Notes: generated from the sequence alone by a model not told the origin. A stretch of 64,000 nucleotides of DNA from DASVBE01 sp963770375 (GCA_963770375.1 CAVYPM010000010.1:124001-188000), one strand, 5' to 3'; positions 15,794-24,943 are shown, numbered from the stretch's first letter. Translations and numbers: made by a program.

Positions 15794-16310
15794 TGGGGCT
15801 GTTGCCCCGGATCGTGCTTGACCTCGGCGGATCATCTGCGTTTGCCGCTTGGTTCATCCATCATCGCGCGCATATGCCGCGTGCTATGCCGCGATCTGCT
15901 GCCGGCCGATGCGGCGGTGCCGGGTAGCCAGTCATCGGGGTGGGGTCAGGGAAGCACGGTGATATCGAGGGCGGGGCACTTGCCCTGCGTCTGCTGAGAT
16001 CTGGCATCGATGGAGGCCGTCTCTTCCGTGGCCGCAGCGAGAGCGCGACCATCGTTGACAGCGGTTGTGGGCGGTGCGAGTGTTGGCGGCGGTGCCAGCA
16101 TGATCCCGTGTTACGCGCTGCCTTGCGGTGCGTCTCGGGGCATTGTGCAGTCACTCGTGCGCTGGTGGCCCTGCCAGGACGGTGCGGGTTACGGTGCCCG
16201 AGGGGGATCACCATGGCCTTGCGGGCCATCATGGCTTCACGGGTTGTGCGGTTTGCGCTGGCGCCCGGCTGGATACCGCGCGGCGCGGATTGAGATACCC
16301 AAACGCGGCC
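15794..16310. other. Intergenic stretch without a recognised gene
   Basis: About 500 bases between the epoxide hydrolase stop and the first residues that look like the MFS carrier. Open frames are present but have no recognisable motif and look like random GC-rich sequence. No clear promoter, hairpin with U-run or repeat was found. The MFS gene formally stays open upstream into this stretch. Confidence 0.4.
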
Positions 16311-16316
16311 GAGGCT

Positions 16317-17561
16317 GTGCTGGAGCCTGGGCCACCTGCGGCACGCGGGGTCGGCTGGGGTTTTATCTCGCTGTACACGCTGGCGTACATGAGTACCTCG
16401 CTGCTGTTCATCGCGCCCCTGCTGGTCACCTTGGCCTTGAAGGTGAACTCGCTCGTCGGGATCGAGCAGGCACCGGCCAGCCTGGCGCTAGTCGCTGGCG
16501 CCGGCGCCCTGGTGGCGATGGTCGGCAACCCGGTCTTCGGCAAGCTGAGCGACCGCACTGCGGCCCGCGCAGGCATGCGGCGGCCATGGATGGTCATCGG
16601 CCTGGTGGGCGGCTCCGCTGGCATCCTCATCGTGGCGCTGGCGCCCAGCATCCCGGTCGTCCTCGCCGGATGGTGCATCGCGCAGCTGTTCTACAACGCG
16701 CTGCTCGCCGCCATGGTCGCGGTGCTCCCGGACCAGGTCCCGTCCGTCCAGCGCGGCGTGGTCTCCGGTGTCCTGGGGGTCTGCCTGCCCATCGCGTCGG
16801 TGTGCGGCACGTTCCTGGTCAAGCTCTTCACCGGCAACCTGCTCGCCATGTTCCTGGGCCCGTGCGCAATCGCGGGGTTTTTCATTCTCCTTTTCGCGGT
16901 CACCCTGAAGGATCGCCGGCTTGGCCCGGAGAAGAAGCCGGCCTGGTCGCTGCGGGAAGCCGCCCGCACGTTCTACGTCAACCCGCGGCAGAGCCCGGAC
17001 TTCGCCTGGGCTTTTACCAGCCGTTTCATGTTCGTCATGGCCTACGCGTTCCTGGTGACCTATCAGGCCTACTACCTGCTGGACAAGATCGGCAGCGCGG
17101 CGGCCGATGTGCCGCAGCAGATATTCCTGGGCACGCTCACCCAGTCCGCCTTCGTCGTTGCCGCTTCGCTCATCGGCGGGAAGGTCTCTGACCGGACGGG
17201 CCGGCGGAAGATCTTCGTGCTGACCGCGTCGGCGGTGTATGGACTGGCGTTGTTCAGCATCGCCGTCGCCAGCAGCTTCAACGGCTTCCTGGTCGGCATG
17301 GCCATCGGCGGGCTTGGCTTCGGCGTGTACGTGGCCGTCGACCTTGCTCTCGTGGTGGATGTGCTGCACGACAAGCGCAGCGCCGCCAAGGATCTCGGCG
17401 TGTTCAACATCGCGGCCGCGCTTCCGTTTTCGGTCGCGCCCGCGATCGCGCCGGCCATCCTGGCGATCGGCAACGGCAGCTACACCGTGCTGTATGCGGT
17501 CGCCGGGCTCTGCGCCCTCGTCGGGGCCGTCGCCATTCTGCCGGTGCGGCGCGTCCGGTAA
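16317..17561 (+). CDS. MFS transporter
   Basis: The protein has about 414 residues from the GTG at 16317; the frame is open further upstream to 16128 but that part has no family-like sequence. Twelve hydrophobic segments can be traced. The loop between spans 2 and 3 has GNPVFGKLSDRTAARAGMRRPW, and the matching loop in the second half has GGKVSDRTGRRKIFV. Both are the MFS motif A with GK.SDR. The paired loops suggest a symmetrical 6+6 carrier of the sugar or organic-solute kind. No substrate-specific motif is seen. The start is uncertain. Confidence 0.82.
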   Translation: MLEPGPPAARGVGWGFISLYTLAYMSTSLLFIAPLLVTLALKVNSLVGIEQAPASLALVAGAGALVAMVGNPVFGKLSDRTAARAGMRRPWMVIGLVGGSAGILIVALAPSIPVVLAGWCIAQLFYNALLAAMVAVLPDQVPSVQRGVVSGVLGVCLPIASVCGTFLVKLFTGNLLAMFLGPCAIAGFFILLFAVTLKDRRLGPEKKPAWSLREAARTFYVNPRQSPDFAWAFTSRFMFVMAYAFLVTYQAYYLLDKIGSAAADVPQQIFLGTLTQSAFVVAASLIGGKVSDRTGRRKIFVLTASAVYGLALFSIAVASSFNGFLVGMAIGGLGFGVYVAVDLALVVDVLHDKRSAAKDLGVFNIAAALPFSVAPAIAPAILAIGNGSYTVLYAVAGLCALVGAVAILPVRRVR

Positions 17562-17624
17562 CTGACCCGGGCCGGTGCCGTATGGCCATCGGTATCCGCA
17601 CCCGCGTGCCCGGTTGCGCAAAGA

Positions 17625-17651
17625 CGGCCAGGCCCTGGTGGGACCTGGCCG
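17625..17651. terminator. Hairpin between convergent genes, candidate bidirectional terminator
   Basis: CGGCCAGG (17625-17632) pairs perfectly with CCTGGCCG (17644-17651) across an 11-base loop. It lies between the stop of the MFS gene and the stop of the DUF4386 gene, which converge. There is no U-run on either side, so it may be a weak or factor-dependent terminator. Confidence 0.45.
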
Positions 17652-17668
17652 CCTCGTCGCGGTGGCGT

Positions 17669-18442
17669 TCAGACGGCGGCGTCCTGATAGGCCGGCAGCG
17701 GGCGGTCAGCAGCCATGCCCGCGGTGACCGGGGAGGGCCTGAAGCCCTTGACCACCAGCCACACGCCAAGCGAGAACTCCCAGGCCGCCACCGGCAGCGT
17801 GGCGAGCGCCGTCCACACGGAAATCTGCTCGATGCCGCCGAAGAGGATTGCCACGACGGCCGTGAGGAGCAGGGGGGCTCCGATGAGCCCCATCACGGGC
17901 AGGGCACGGGGCACGAGCCGGGACCGGTACAGCAAGGAGCCAAGCAGCAGTGCGTTGATGGCCGGCATGAGGGTCTGCCCGAGCAGGAACGTCCCGTTGT
18001 AGGTCGCGACGTGCGACGCGCCGGTGGTGACCAGCGATGCCGCGGCTGCTCCGGTCGCTCCGCCGTGCGGCAGGTTCACCAGCGAAAGGAGGCTGACGAC
18101 CCCGGTGAAGATCATGGCGGCTTCAAGGGTGCGGGAGGCGACAAAGCCCAGGGCGGCACCTTCGTTCTGCCGCTTGACCACCGGGTACAGCGTGACGGCG
18201 GTGCCGATGCCGGCGAGGGCGACAATCACCTCGAGGAAGCAGCCCACGAGCACGCCGGTGTGCCCGCCGGAGCCGAGGATCCAGTCGCGATGGTTCTTCA
18301 CCGGGCCGTAGAGGGCCAGGGTGGGGATCGAGATGAAGGTGATGAGGTAGAAGATGCCCGCGACGAGCGCTGTTTTCCTTAGCGAGTCCATCGGGACTCC
18401 TCTCGTTGCCTTCGTTGCTGGGGGCTGGATGGTGCTGGCCAT
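17669..18442 (-). CDS. DUF4386 family membrane protein
   Basis: A 257-residue membrane protein if started at 18442 (GAAAGGA upstream), or 240 residues from ATG 18391, which has AGAGGAG at better spacing. About six to seven spans begin with LRKTALVAGIFYLITFISIP. The family signature includes VLVGCFLEVIVALAGIGTAVTLYPVVKRQNE and the C-terminal EFSLGVWLVVKGFRPS. The function of DUF4386 proteins is unknown. The gene follows the 89-residue gene by 28 bases on the same strand, so the two are probably one transcript. Confidence 0.9.
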   Translation of the reverse strand: MASTIQPPATKATRGVPMDSLRKTALVAGIFYLITFISIPTLALYGPVKNHRDWILGSGGHTGVLVGCFLEVIVALAGIGTAVTLYPVVKRQNEGAALGFVASRTLEAAMIFTGVVSLLSLVNLPHGGATGAAAASLVTTGASHVATYNGTFLLGQTLMPAINALLLGSLLYRSRLVPRALPVMGLIGAPLLLTAVVAILFGGIEQISVWTALATLPVAAWEFSLGVWLVVKGFRPSPVTAGMAADRPLPAYQDAAV

Positions 18443-18470
18443 GACGGTTTTCCTTTCGTGAATTGCTGAG

Positions 18471-18740
18471 TTACCGGGTCTCCGCGGCGGGCGGCCGGGG
18501 GTGGCCGGGTTCGACCGGGGTGACCGAGATCAGGGGCAGGCCCAGGTCGCGCGCTTTCTGGAGCAGGCCGTACAGCGCGGCCTGGTCCGCTACCTGGCCA
18601 TGGATGGTGGTGGTGCCGTCGCTGCCGTGCGCGATGCTCAGCCCGTCGAACCAGGCCGCCCACCGGCTGCCGAGGCGCCCCTTCAGGCGGATCTCGTACT
18701 GCCCGGGGCCGGTGTGGCGGCCGGCAGGCCTGTCGCTCAT
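18471..18740 (-). CDS. Small conserved protein, 89 residues
   Basis: A soluble small protein with the core YEIRLKGRLGSRWAAWFDGL, then DGTTTIHGQVADQAALYGLLQKARDLGLPLISVTPV. This pattern recurs in actinobacterial genomes next to DUF4386 genes, but I do not know a Pfam name. The predicted fold is alternating beta strands and one helix. The chosen ATG has AAGGAGCG upstream. It is the first gene after the palindrome at 18798-18815 and likely co-transcribed with the DUF4386 gene. Confidence 0.8.
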   Translation of the reverse strand: MSDRPAGRHTGPGQYEIRLKGRLGSRWAAWFDGLSIAHGSDGTTTIHGQVADQAALYGLLQKARDLGLPLISVTPVEPGHPRPPAAETR

Positions 18741-18797
18741 AACGCTCCTTCCGATCCTGGTCTGACCGGAAGCTATGAGCGGTTGTGGTGAGCAGGC

Positions 18798-18815
18798 ATC
18801 ACCACATGTGGTGAT
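18798..18815. promoter_or_regulatory. Perfect 18-bp palindrome in the promoter of the DUF4386 operon
   Basis: ATCACCACATGTGGTGAT reads the same on both strands. Additional TGTGGTG copies flank it, at about 18784-18790 and 18820-18826. The element lies between the LAL gene stop and the small-protein gene start. It is a probable operator for the minus-strand operon; the LAL protein encoded next door is the obvious candidate binder. Confidence 0.65.
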
Positions 18816-18844
18816 TGATGTGGTGGTTCAGGCGGCGGGTGCGA

Positions 18845-21613
18845 TTACCGGCGGGTTCGCGACAGGAGGTTGAGCTCGGCACCCCGGCGGACCGCTGCCC
18901 GGCGGTTGGTCACCGCGAGCTTGGCGTAAATCTTCTTGGTGTGGGTCCTTATGGTGTTCAGGGACACCATGAGCTCCCGGGCGATGGCCGGCCCGTCCAG
19001 CTCTGACCCGAGCAGCCGCAGGACGTCGAGCTCGCGTTCGCTGAGCGGCTCGATCAGGGCCTGGTCCGCGGGGCTGCGGCCGGCAGCGCTGCTGCGCTCG
19101 GGCCCGCTCACCGCGGCCAGGAGCCGACGGGCATAGTCCTGCCTGATCCCCTGCTTCGTGGCCGCTCTCAGCAGGGAAGCTATGGACGGGCCCGCATCCG
19201 CGAAGACCCGGACATAGCCCTCCGGCGCGGCCATCGCCACCGCGCGGTCCAGGAAGCCAAGCGCAGCGGGTCCGTTCCCGAGTGCCTGGTGCGCCAGCGC
19301 CCGCAGCACCAGGATCTCGATGACGCGTCCCGTTCTGCCTCCGGCTTCCGCCGCCGGCAGCAGGCGCTCCAGGAGCCGGGCCGCCTGCTGGACGGCGCGC
19401 TCTGCGCGCTCACCCTGGTACTGCGCCACGAGCGCCCGGGCCAGAGTGATGTGCTCGAACTCACGGAGGTAACTGAGGTCGTCGTCAGCGGACAGGCCCT
19501 GTTCACGCGCCCAGTCGAGGGCTGCGCCGTATCTGCCCTGCGCGATCCAGACCCGGGCCTTCAGGGCCGGGACCGGCCGGACGTTCGGGAAGAAGTCGCT
19601 CACGTACCGCCGCTCCGCCTCGCTGAGCAGGTCAAGGGCACCGCTCAGATCTCCCTCGGCCGCCCTCACCCGGGCCGTCGCGACCCGCCAGCGATAGGGA
19701 TGCTGCGGCAATCCGGTGTGCTCGCCCAGTTCCTGGCTGTTGCGCAGGTGCCGGATGGCAGCTCGCAGATCGCCGCGCTCGAGGCAGAGCTCGCTCAGCC
19801 CGACGTGCAGGCCTGCTGTTCCCCGCAGAACCGGCTGGCCGTGCTCGGCGACAAGCTGCAAGGCCTGCTCGTAGGTGCGCATCGCCTCGCCGAGGCGGCC
19901 TTGCGCGATCCGTATGTCCGCCAGCGCGATCGCGCAGCCCAGCACGTCAGCGATGTAACCGGCCCGCCGCAGCCCCACCGCGCATTCGGAGTACGCCTGG
20001 TGCGCGGCCGCCAGGTCCCCGTCGCCCCAGGATGCGAGCCCGAGCAGCCCGGATGCCCCGGCACGGCGGAGGAGGTCATCCTCAGGCGCAAGCTCGAGCG
20101 CCCGCCGGGCGTGCCGGACTGTGCCGGCTGAGTCGCCCCGGGCCAGAGCCTGTCCGGCTCGGTACATCTCGATCGTTTCCGGAAGGCTGCGGAATCCCTC
20201 CTCGTCGGCCACGACCATCTGCGATCGCGGGGACTGGGATCCCTCCCGGGCACCTGCGGCCGGGTCCAGCCCCCGTTCGGCGTCCCGCAGCCGGCCCTCA
20301 ACTCCCTCGAGCTCGCCGGTCGTCAGCAGAACGCCGGCGAAGCCAGCGCTGAGCACGGGTCTCACGCGGACGACTTCGTCAGGGATCGTCTCGAGCCAGC
20401 CGCGCACCGTGGCCTCTTGCCTGCTCATCGCCATGACCGGGATCGCCAGCTCGACCAGGGCCGCCGCGCGGGCAAAATCCCCGGCGGCCAGCGCGTGGCC
20501 GATGGCCTTGGGCTGATCACCGCTGCGCTCGTACCACGCGCTCGCCCGCTGGTGCAGGTCCTGCACCTGGCCGGGCTGCTCGTCCAGCAGCCGCGCATGC
20601 AGCACGTCGGCGAAGAGATGGTGGTAGCGATACCACTGGCGGCGGTCATCGAGCGGGACCAGGAACAGGTTCCCCCGGTCCAGCGCCTCCAGCATGACCT
20701 TGCCGCCACCGTGCCCGGTGACGGCATCGCACAGCGGTCCGGTCAGCTCGCCCAGGATGGAGGTCTGCAGCAGGAAGGCCTGGACATCATCGGGCTGACG
20801 CTGGAGTACCTCCTCGAAGAGGTAGTCAACGACGTAACGGTCATCCCCCGCGAAGCCGGCGATGAAGCCTGCGATGTCGGCCCGCCCCTGCATCGACAGC
20901 GCGGCCAGCTGGAGCGCTGCAATCCAGCCCTCGGTGCGGCCCTCCAGCGCGGCCACATCCTGCACCGCCAGTTGCAAGCCCATCATCTCGTTGAAGTACG
21001 CCGCTGCCTCATCAGGGGTGAAGCGCAGGTCGGCCGCGCGTATCTCGGCCAGCTCGCCGCGCGCCCGCAGCCGGGCCAGCGGCAGCGCCGGATCAGCGCG
21101 GCTGGCGATCACCACCTGCAGCCGCGGAGGCAGATGGCCGAGCAGGAACGCCATGCCGTCCTGGACCTCGCGCGCGTCGATGACGTGGTAGTCGTCAAGC
21201 ACCAGCACGATGTCGGCCGCGATGGCGGCCAGGTCGTTGAGCAGTGCGGTGAGCACCGTCTCGATCGGAGGCCGCTGCAGCGCGTGCAGCTGGGCCAGCG
21301 CGCTCTCGCCAACCCCGGGTGCCACCGTCCGCAGAGCGGCGATGACATAGGCCCAGAAGGATGCGGGATCGCTGTCGCCCCGGTCGAGCGACAGCCATGC
21401 GACCAGCCGCTGAGCGGCCGGCGCAGCCGGCCTGGCGGCAAGCCACTCGGTGAGAAGCGTCGTCTTGCCGAAGCCCGCCGGGGCGGAGACGAGCATCAGC
21501 CTGGACGCGGCCCCGCGGTCCAGCCGTGCGCTCAGCCGCGGCCGCGGCACCAGATCACGTCGTGGCCTCGGGACGTAGAGCTTCGTCTCAAGCAGGAGGG
21601 GAGGAGCGGGCAC
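18845..21613 (-). CDS. LAL/MalT-like LuxR regulator with ATPase domain
   Basis: The protein has 922 residues, near the length of MalT (901). The N-terminal KLYVPRPRRDLVPRPRL is the typical MalT-family opening. Walker A SAPAGFGKTT is at residues 43-52 and a Walker B-like VLVLDDYHVID near 140. A tetratricopeptide-like helical middle follows. The C-terminal LuxR HTH is LSERELDVLRLLGSELDGPAIA with VSLNTIRTHTKKIYAKL. The start is a GTG with AAAGGAGA eight bases upstream. MalT-like proteins are ATP-dependent activators triggered by a ligand. The nearest likely target is the DUF4386 operon downstream, whose promoter carries a perfect palindrome. Confidence 0.93.
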   Translation of the reverse strand: MPAPPLLLETKLYVPRPRRDLVPRPRLSARLDRGAASRLMLVSAPAGFGKTTLLTEWLAARPAAPAAQRLVAWLSLDRGDSDPASFWAYVIAALRTVAPGVGESALAQLHALQRPPIETVLTALLNDLAAIAADIVLVLDDYHVIDAREVQDGMAFLLGHLPPRLQVVIASRADPALPLARLRARGELAEIRAADLRFTPDEAAAYFNEMMGLQLAVQDVAALEGRTEGWIAALQLAALSMQGRADIAGFIAGFAGDDRYVVDYLFEEVLQRQPDDVQAFLLQTSILGELTGPLCDAVTGHGGGKVMLEALDRGNLFLVPLDDRRQWYRYHHLFADVLHARLLDEQPGQVQDLHQRASAWYERSGDQPKAIGHALAAGDFARAAALVELAIPVMAMSRQEATVRGWLETIPDEVVRVRPVLSAGFAGVLLTTGELEGVEGRLRDAERGLDPAAGAREGSQSPRSQMVVADEEGFRSLPETIEMYRAGQALARGDSAGTVRHARRALELAPEDDLLRRAGASGLLGLASWGDGDLAAAHQAYSECAVGLRRAGYIADVLGCAIALADIRIAQGRLGEAMRTYEQALQLVAEHGQPVLRGTAGLHVGLSELCLERGDLRAAIRHLRNSQELGEHTGLPQHPYRWRVATARVRAAEGDLSGALDLLSEAERRYVSDFFPNVRPVPALKARVWIAQGRYGAALDWAREQGLSADDDLSYLREFEHITLARALVAQYQGERAERAVQQAARLLERLLPAAEAGGRTGRVIEILVLRALAHQALGNGPAALGFLDRAVAMAAPEGYVRVFADAGPSIASLLRAATKQGIRQDYARRLLAAVSGPERSSAAGRSPADQALIEPLSERELDVLRLLGSELDGPAIARELMVSLNTIRTHTKKIYAKLAVTNRRAAVRRGAELNLLSRTRR

Positions 21614-21870
21614 CAGGCCATCTCCTTTCCGAAAGAATCAGCGAAATAATCCTGGGCTTCTTCGTCCCCAGTACCTCACCAGCCCACGACGGAAAACCCC
21701 TTCCTGGCCAAGGTTACGGTTAATGCAGTAATCGTGGTGCCCAGCATCCCCACCGGCCGGATGTCTCGATACCGGCCGATCGCCCACGAGCCGGCGCGGG
21801 TCGCCCAAAGGAACTCATCAGTCCTGGCTCTCGGTCGTGGGCGGTGGGCCGGCGGGTTTACGGTGGCCGT

Positions 21871-22482
21871 GTGCGGGGGGTGCCTTGGTGGGGTGTGCTA
21901 TCGGCGGCTGGCGCCCCGGTGCTGCTGATGGGCGGGTGGACGGTGGCCGCCGCGCTGCAGCCGGGGTCGTTCAGCCAGGTAACCGGCACCATCAGTGCGC
22001 TGGCGGCGTACGGTGCCACCGACCGGTGGGTGATGACGGCGGCGCTGGCTGGCACGGGCGCCTGTTATGTCGTTACCGCCCTGGCGCTGCGGCCCGCGGC
22101 CGCGCCCGGGCGGCTCTTGCTGACGGCCGGCGGTGTGGCGACGGTGCTGGTCGCGGCGAACCCGGAGACTGCTGGCCGGGGAGGCTCGCTGCCGCACACG
22201 CTGGCGGCGGCGGCTGGATTCATCGCCCTGGCCGCCTGGCCGCTGCTGAGCCGGCGGCGGGGGCCTTCCGCAGCGGTGTTGCTGCGGCCCGCTGCCTGCG
22301 CGGCAGCCAGCACGGTGCTGTTCGCGCTGCTGGTGTGGTTCGGCGTGCAGCTGAGCGCGGGGGGCGGGCTGACCGGCCTGGCCGAGCGGATGCTGGCCGG
22401 GGCGCAGGCGCTGTGGCCGCTCGCGGTGATCCTTGCCTGCTACCGCAGTCGGCCCGGTCGTGCGGATGAGCGATCCGGCTAG
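21871..22482 (+). CDS. DUF998 family membrane protein
   Basis: The protein is 203 residues from GTG 21871 (an upstream ATG at 21844 is possible). Six spans can be drawn. Family-like features are the first span followed by QPGSFSQVTGTISALAAYGATDRWVMTAALAGTGACYVVTALAL and the later GGSLPHTLAAAAGFIALAAWPLLSRRRG. DUF998 proteins are of unknown role. It stands alone, divergent from the LAL gene by about 250 bases of apparently empty sequence. Confidence 0.85.
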   Translation: MRGVPWWGVLSAAGAPVLLMGGWTVAAALQPGSFSQVTGTISALAAYGATDRWVMTAALAGTGACYVVTALALRPAAAPGRLLLTAGGVATVLVAANPETAGRGGSLPHTLAAAAGFIALAAWPLLSRRRGPSAAVLLRPAACAAASTVLFALLVWFGVQLSAGGGLTGLAERMLAGAQALWPLAVILACYRSRPGRADERSG

Positions 22483-22491
22483 CCTGAAAGG

Positions 22492-22530
22492 CGTGATCAC
22501 CTGCGTCGTCGAATACGTCATCGGCCCGGC
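22492..22530 (+). pseudogene. Possible N-terminal scrap of a NIPSNAP-like protein
   Basis: The frame begins GTG with VITCVVEYVIGPA, close to the usual first residues of actinobacterial NIPSNAP-family proteins. After about 13 residues the similarity vanishes and the frame ends at 22645. No other frame restores it. This is at best a leftover, and the call is weak. Confidence 0.3.
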
Positions 22531-22771
22531 TGGCTATCCCAGTGCGATGGCTGGGGCAGGCCGGTTGTGCGCGGCGTCTCCGACTCGACCGGGTGATCCC
22601 TGGCTACGCCAGCCCCGCAAATTCCGTATTCCTAAATCCCGCTGATCGCCCGCGGCGGCGGCCGGCCTGGTCCGTCTGTGATCAGCCCGGTAAGAAAGCC
22701 CGTCAGCGGCATCGGCCCCACGGCACATATGCTCTGCGCAAGGAGCCGCCTGGACGATCGGCGCAGTAGCT

Positions 22772-22993
22772 TTGCAGGTCCTGGATGTGCTCCTGGTCGA
22801 AGATGACCTCTTCATCGACGCGATCCGTAAGGTCGGCAACTACTACTACGCTGACGGCTCAGCAGGCAAACTGAGGACACAGGCCGCAGAGGCGGAGGGG
22901 GCACCGGTTGGCAACAGTCGTCCCCACCGAGCTGACGGACAGGCTGCGGGACATCCAGTCGATCACCAATGCTGCCCTTTCCCGTCTCGATGA
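22772..22993 (+). CDS. Short open frame upstream of the phosphatase gene, possible small protein
   Basis: This frame reads VLDVLLVEDDLFIDAIRKV, then NYYYADGS, with coding-like GC-rich third positions over the first 30 codons. The remainder overlaps the start of the phosphatase gene in another frame and looks random. I do not recognise it. It could be a small upstream peptide coupled to the phosphatase, or the tail of a lost gene. Start choice between TTG 22772 and GTG 22787 is open. Confidence 0.25.
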   Translation: MQVLDVLLVEDDLFIDAIRKVGNYYYADGSAGKLRTQAAEAEGAPVGNSRPHRADGQAAGHPVDHQCCPFPSR

Positions 22994-24134
22994 TGATGAA
23001 TTGCTGGCCGAGCTGCTCGAGCGCACCAGGACCATCTTGCAGGCTGACACGGCCGCGGCGCTGCTGCTGGACTTCTCGTCCGGGCAGCTGCTCGCTACGG
23101 CCGCGGCCGGGCTGGAGGAGGAAGTAAGCCAGGGCGTGCGGATCCCGGTGGGCCGCGGGTTCGCCGGGCGAATCGCCGCCGAGCACCGGCCGGTGATCCT
23201 CGATCACGTCGATCACTCCACGGTGCTGAACCCGATCCTGCTGGCCAAGGGGATCCGCGCGCTGATGGGCGTGCCGCTGATCACGGGCGGCAGGGTCATT
23301 GGCGTACTGCATGTCGGCTCGCTGACGGATCGGGTGTTCACCAGCGAAGACGTCGTGTTGCTGGAACTGGCCGCGGATAAGGTCGCCGCGGTGATTGCCT
23401 CGCTGATGGCGCAGGAGAACCGGGTCGCGGCGGAGGCGCTGCAGCGCAGCCTGCTTCCCGCCGCGCTCCCGCCTGCCGGTGAGGCCGAGATGGCCGTCCG
23501 CTACGTCCCCGGCAAAGGGAAGGTGGGCGGAGACTGGTACGACGTGTTCACGCTGCCCTCCGGGCAGCTGGGCATGGTCATCGGCGACGTCACCGGCTCC
23601 GGTCTTCCGGCGGCGGTGATCATGGGACGGATCCGCAGCGCGCTGCGCGCCTACGCCCTGGAAACCACCGACCCGGCCGAGGTCCTGGCCCGGCTGGACG
23701 CCAAGATGCAGCACTTCGAACCCGGCGCCCTGGCCACCGTGGCCTACGCGGTGCTCGACCAGGACCTGGACCGGGTCCGCATCTGCTCGGCCGGGCACTG
23801 GCCACCGGTCATCGTCACCCCGGGGCAGCCCGCGAAACTGGCCGGCATCCCGTCCGGCCTGCTGATCGGGGCGGTCCCCGGAGCGCAGCGGCGCGTGACC
23901 ACCATCGGAATCAGCCCGGGCACGGTGATGTGCTTCTTTACCGACGGCCTGATCGAGCGCCGTGGCGAGTTGATCGACGACGCCCTGACCCGGCTGTGCC
24001 AGGCAGTAACCGCGGAGCCGCCCGAGTCCGTCTGCGCCACGGTGATGAGTGCCATGGTGGGCCGCGGGCCAGCCGCCGACGACATCGCCCTGCTGGTCTT
24101 CCGCCGCCAGCCGTCCGCCGGCCAGCAGCCATGA
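22908..24134 (+). CDS. GAF-domain PP2C (SpoIIE/RsbU-type) serine phosphatase
   Basis: A 408-residue protein with TTG start and GGAGGGG upstream. GAF domain at about residues 20-165 (LERTRTILQADTAAALLLDF, then GRGFAGRIAAEHRPVILDHVDH). SpoIIE-like phosphatase domain at 185-400: AEALQRSLLP, VGGDWYDVF with metal ligands Asp209 and Asp212, GDVTGSGLPAA with Asp227, and TDGLIERR and ADDIALLVFR near the end. Such enzymes dephosphorylate STAS anti-sigma antagonists, turning on an alternative sigma factor. Its stop overlaps the start of the STAS gene by ATGA, supporting a phosphatase-substrate pair. Confidence 0.95.
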   Translation: MATVVPTELTDRLRDIQSITNAALSRLDDDELLAELLERTRTILQADTAAALLLDFSSGQLLATAAAGLEEEVSQGVRIPVGRGFAGRIAAEHRPVILDHVDHSTVLNPILLAKGIRALMGVPLITGGRVIGVLHVGSLTDRVFTSEDVVLLELAADKVAAVIASLMAQENRVAAEALQRSLLPAALPPAGEAEMAVRYVPGKGKVGGDWYDVFTLPSGQLGMVIGDVTGSGLPAAVIMGRIRSALRAYALETTDPAEVLARLDAKMQHFEPGALATVAYAVLDQDLDRVRICSAGHWPPVIVTPGQPAKLAGIPSGLLIGAVPGAQRRVTTIGISPGTVMCFFTDGLIERRGELIDDALTRLCQAVTAEPPESVCATVMSAMVGRGPAADDIALLVFRRQPSAGQQP

Positions 24135-24472
24135 CCGCCGAGGGCGTCCAGTTTCGCTGGATGGGTCAGCAGGCGGTGGTCACGCTGCCCGCCGAGATCG
24201 ATGCCGTCAACGCCGACACGGTCCGCCAGGCCCTTCTCGCCGGGGCCAGACACGACGCGGCGGTACTGATCATCGACATGAGCAGGACGACGTTCTGCGA
24301 TTCGGCCGGGGTACAGGTCATCATCGACACCTACAACCAGGCCGCAGCGGCCCGCACCAGGCTCCGGCTGGTCGCTACGGCAGTGGTGCGCATACTCACG
24401 CTGGTCGGAGTGGATCAGCTGATGCCCATCTACCCGACCCTGGAAGCGGCGCTGGCCGACGGACCCGGCTAG
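24131..24472 (+). CDS. STAS-domain anti-sigma factor antagonist
   Basis: A 113-residue single STAS domain. TLPAEIDAVNADTVRQALL opens the fold. VLIIDMSRTTFCDSAGVQVIID carries the phosphorylation site, Ser58 in DSAG. It begins at an ATGA overlap with the phosphatase gene, so the two are translated together. In partner switching, the unphosphorylated antagonist binds a kinase-type anti-sigma factor and frees sigma. The MEDS-HATPase protein at 24944-25897 is a local candidate partner. Its stop overlaps the converging STAS gene by four bases. Confidence 0.93.
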   Translation: MTAEGVQFRWMGQQAVVTLPAEIDAVNADTVRQALLAGARHDAAVLIIDMSRTTFCDSAGVQVIIDTYNQAAAARTRLRLVATAVVRILTLVGVDQLMPIYPTLEAALADGPG

Positions 24473-24882
24473 TCCCCTGAACTGGCAATCCTCGCCGACC
24501 CGGCGGCGGCGATGGCCTTCTCGACGTCATCGTAAAGAGACATCCGGCTGGCCAGGCCGGTAATCCACAGGGCCCTGATGTAGCGCTGCTGCGCGCCGGC
24601 CAGCATCAGCTTGCCGCCCCGGGCTTCGAGCTTCTTCCAGTGCGAGACGATGACCGCCACCGAACTGGTATCCAGGAAACGGACGTCGGTCAGATCCAGG
24701 ATGACCCAGCTCTGCTCGCGACGGGCGTCCGTCAGCAGTTCGTCCAGCTCACCGCGCGTAGTCACGTCGAGGTAGCCCTGGGCCTTCACAATGGCGACGC
24801 CGTCACGGGACTCCGACGACAGCCGGAATTCTTCCACCCTGGACTCCAGCTCGCCGACCGGGAAAAGAGGACTCAGCGCCAC
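24469..24882 (-). CDS. Second STAS-domain protein (anti-sigma antagonist type)
   Basis: A 137-residue protein with a 20-residue N-terminal extension before the STAS fold. AIVKAQGYLDVTTRGELDELL, then WVILDLTDVRFLDTSSVAVIV, gives the conserved acidic-hydroxyl site. The residue matching the usual phosphoserine is Thr72 in DTSS. The C-terminal half ends with LYDDVEKAIAAAG. It is tail-to-tail with the first STAS gene and in line with the MEDS-HATPase gene 60 bases upstream on the same strand, so it may be that kinase's partner. Confidence 0.92.
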   Translation of the reverse strand: MALSPLFPVGELESRVEEFRLSSESRDGVAIVKAQGYLDVTTRGELDELLTDARREQSWVILDLTDVRFLDTSSVAVIVSHWKKLEARGGKLMLAGAQQRYIRALWITGLASRMSLYDDVEKAIAAAGSARIASSGD

Positions 24883-24943
24883 CCTAGCGGTGGAACACGC
24901 CCGACGTCAGGGCCGCCGGCGGCCGGGGCCGCTGACGGCTGGC

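Noticed and set aside
20417..21649. 410-codon plus-strand frame opposite the MalT-like regulator
   Set aside because: Antisense shadow, no motif, and the minus-strand gene is certain.
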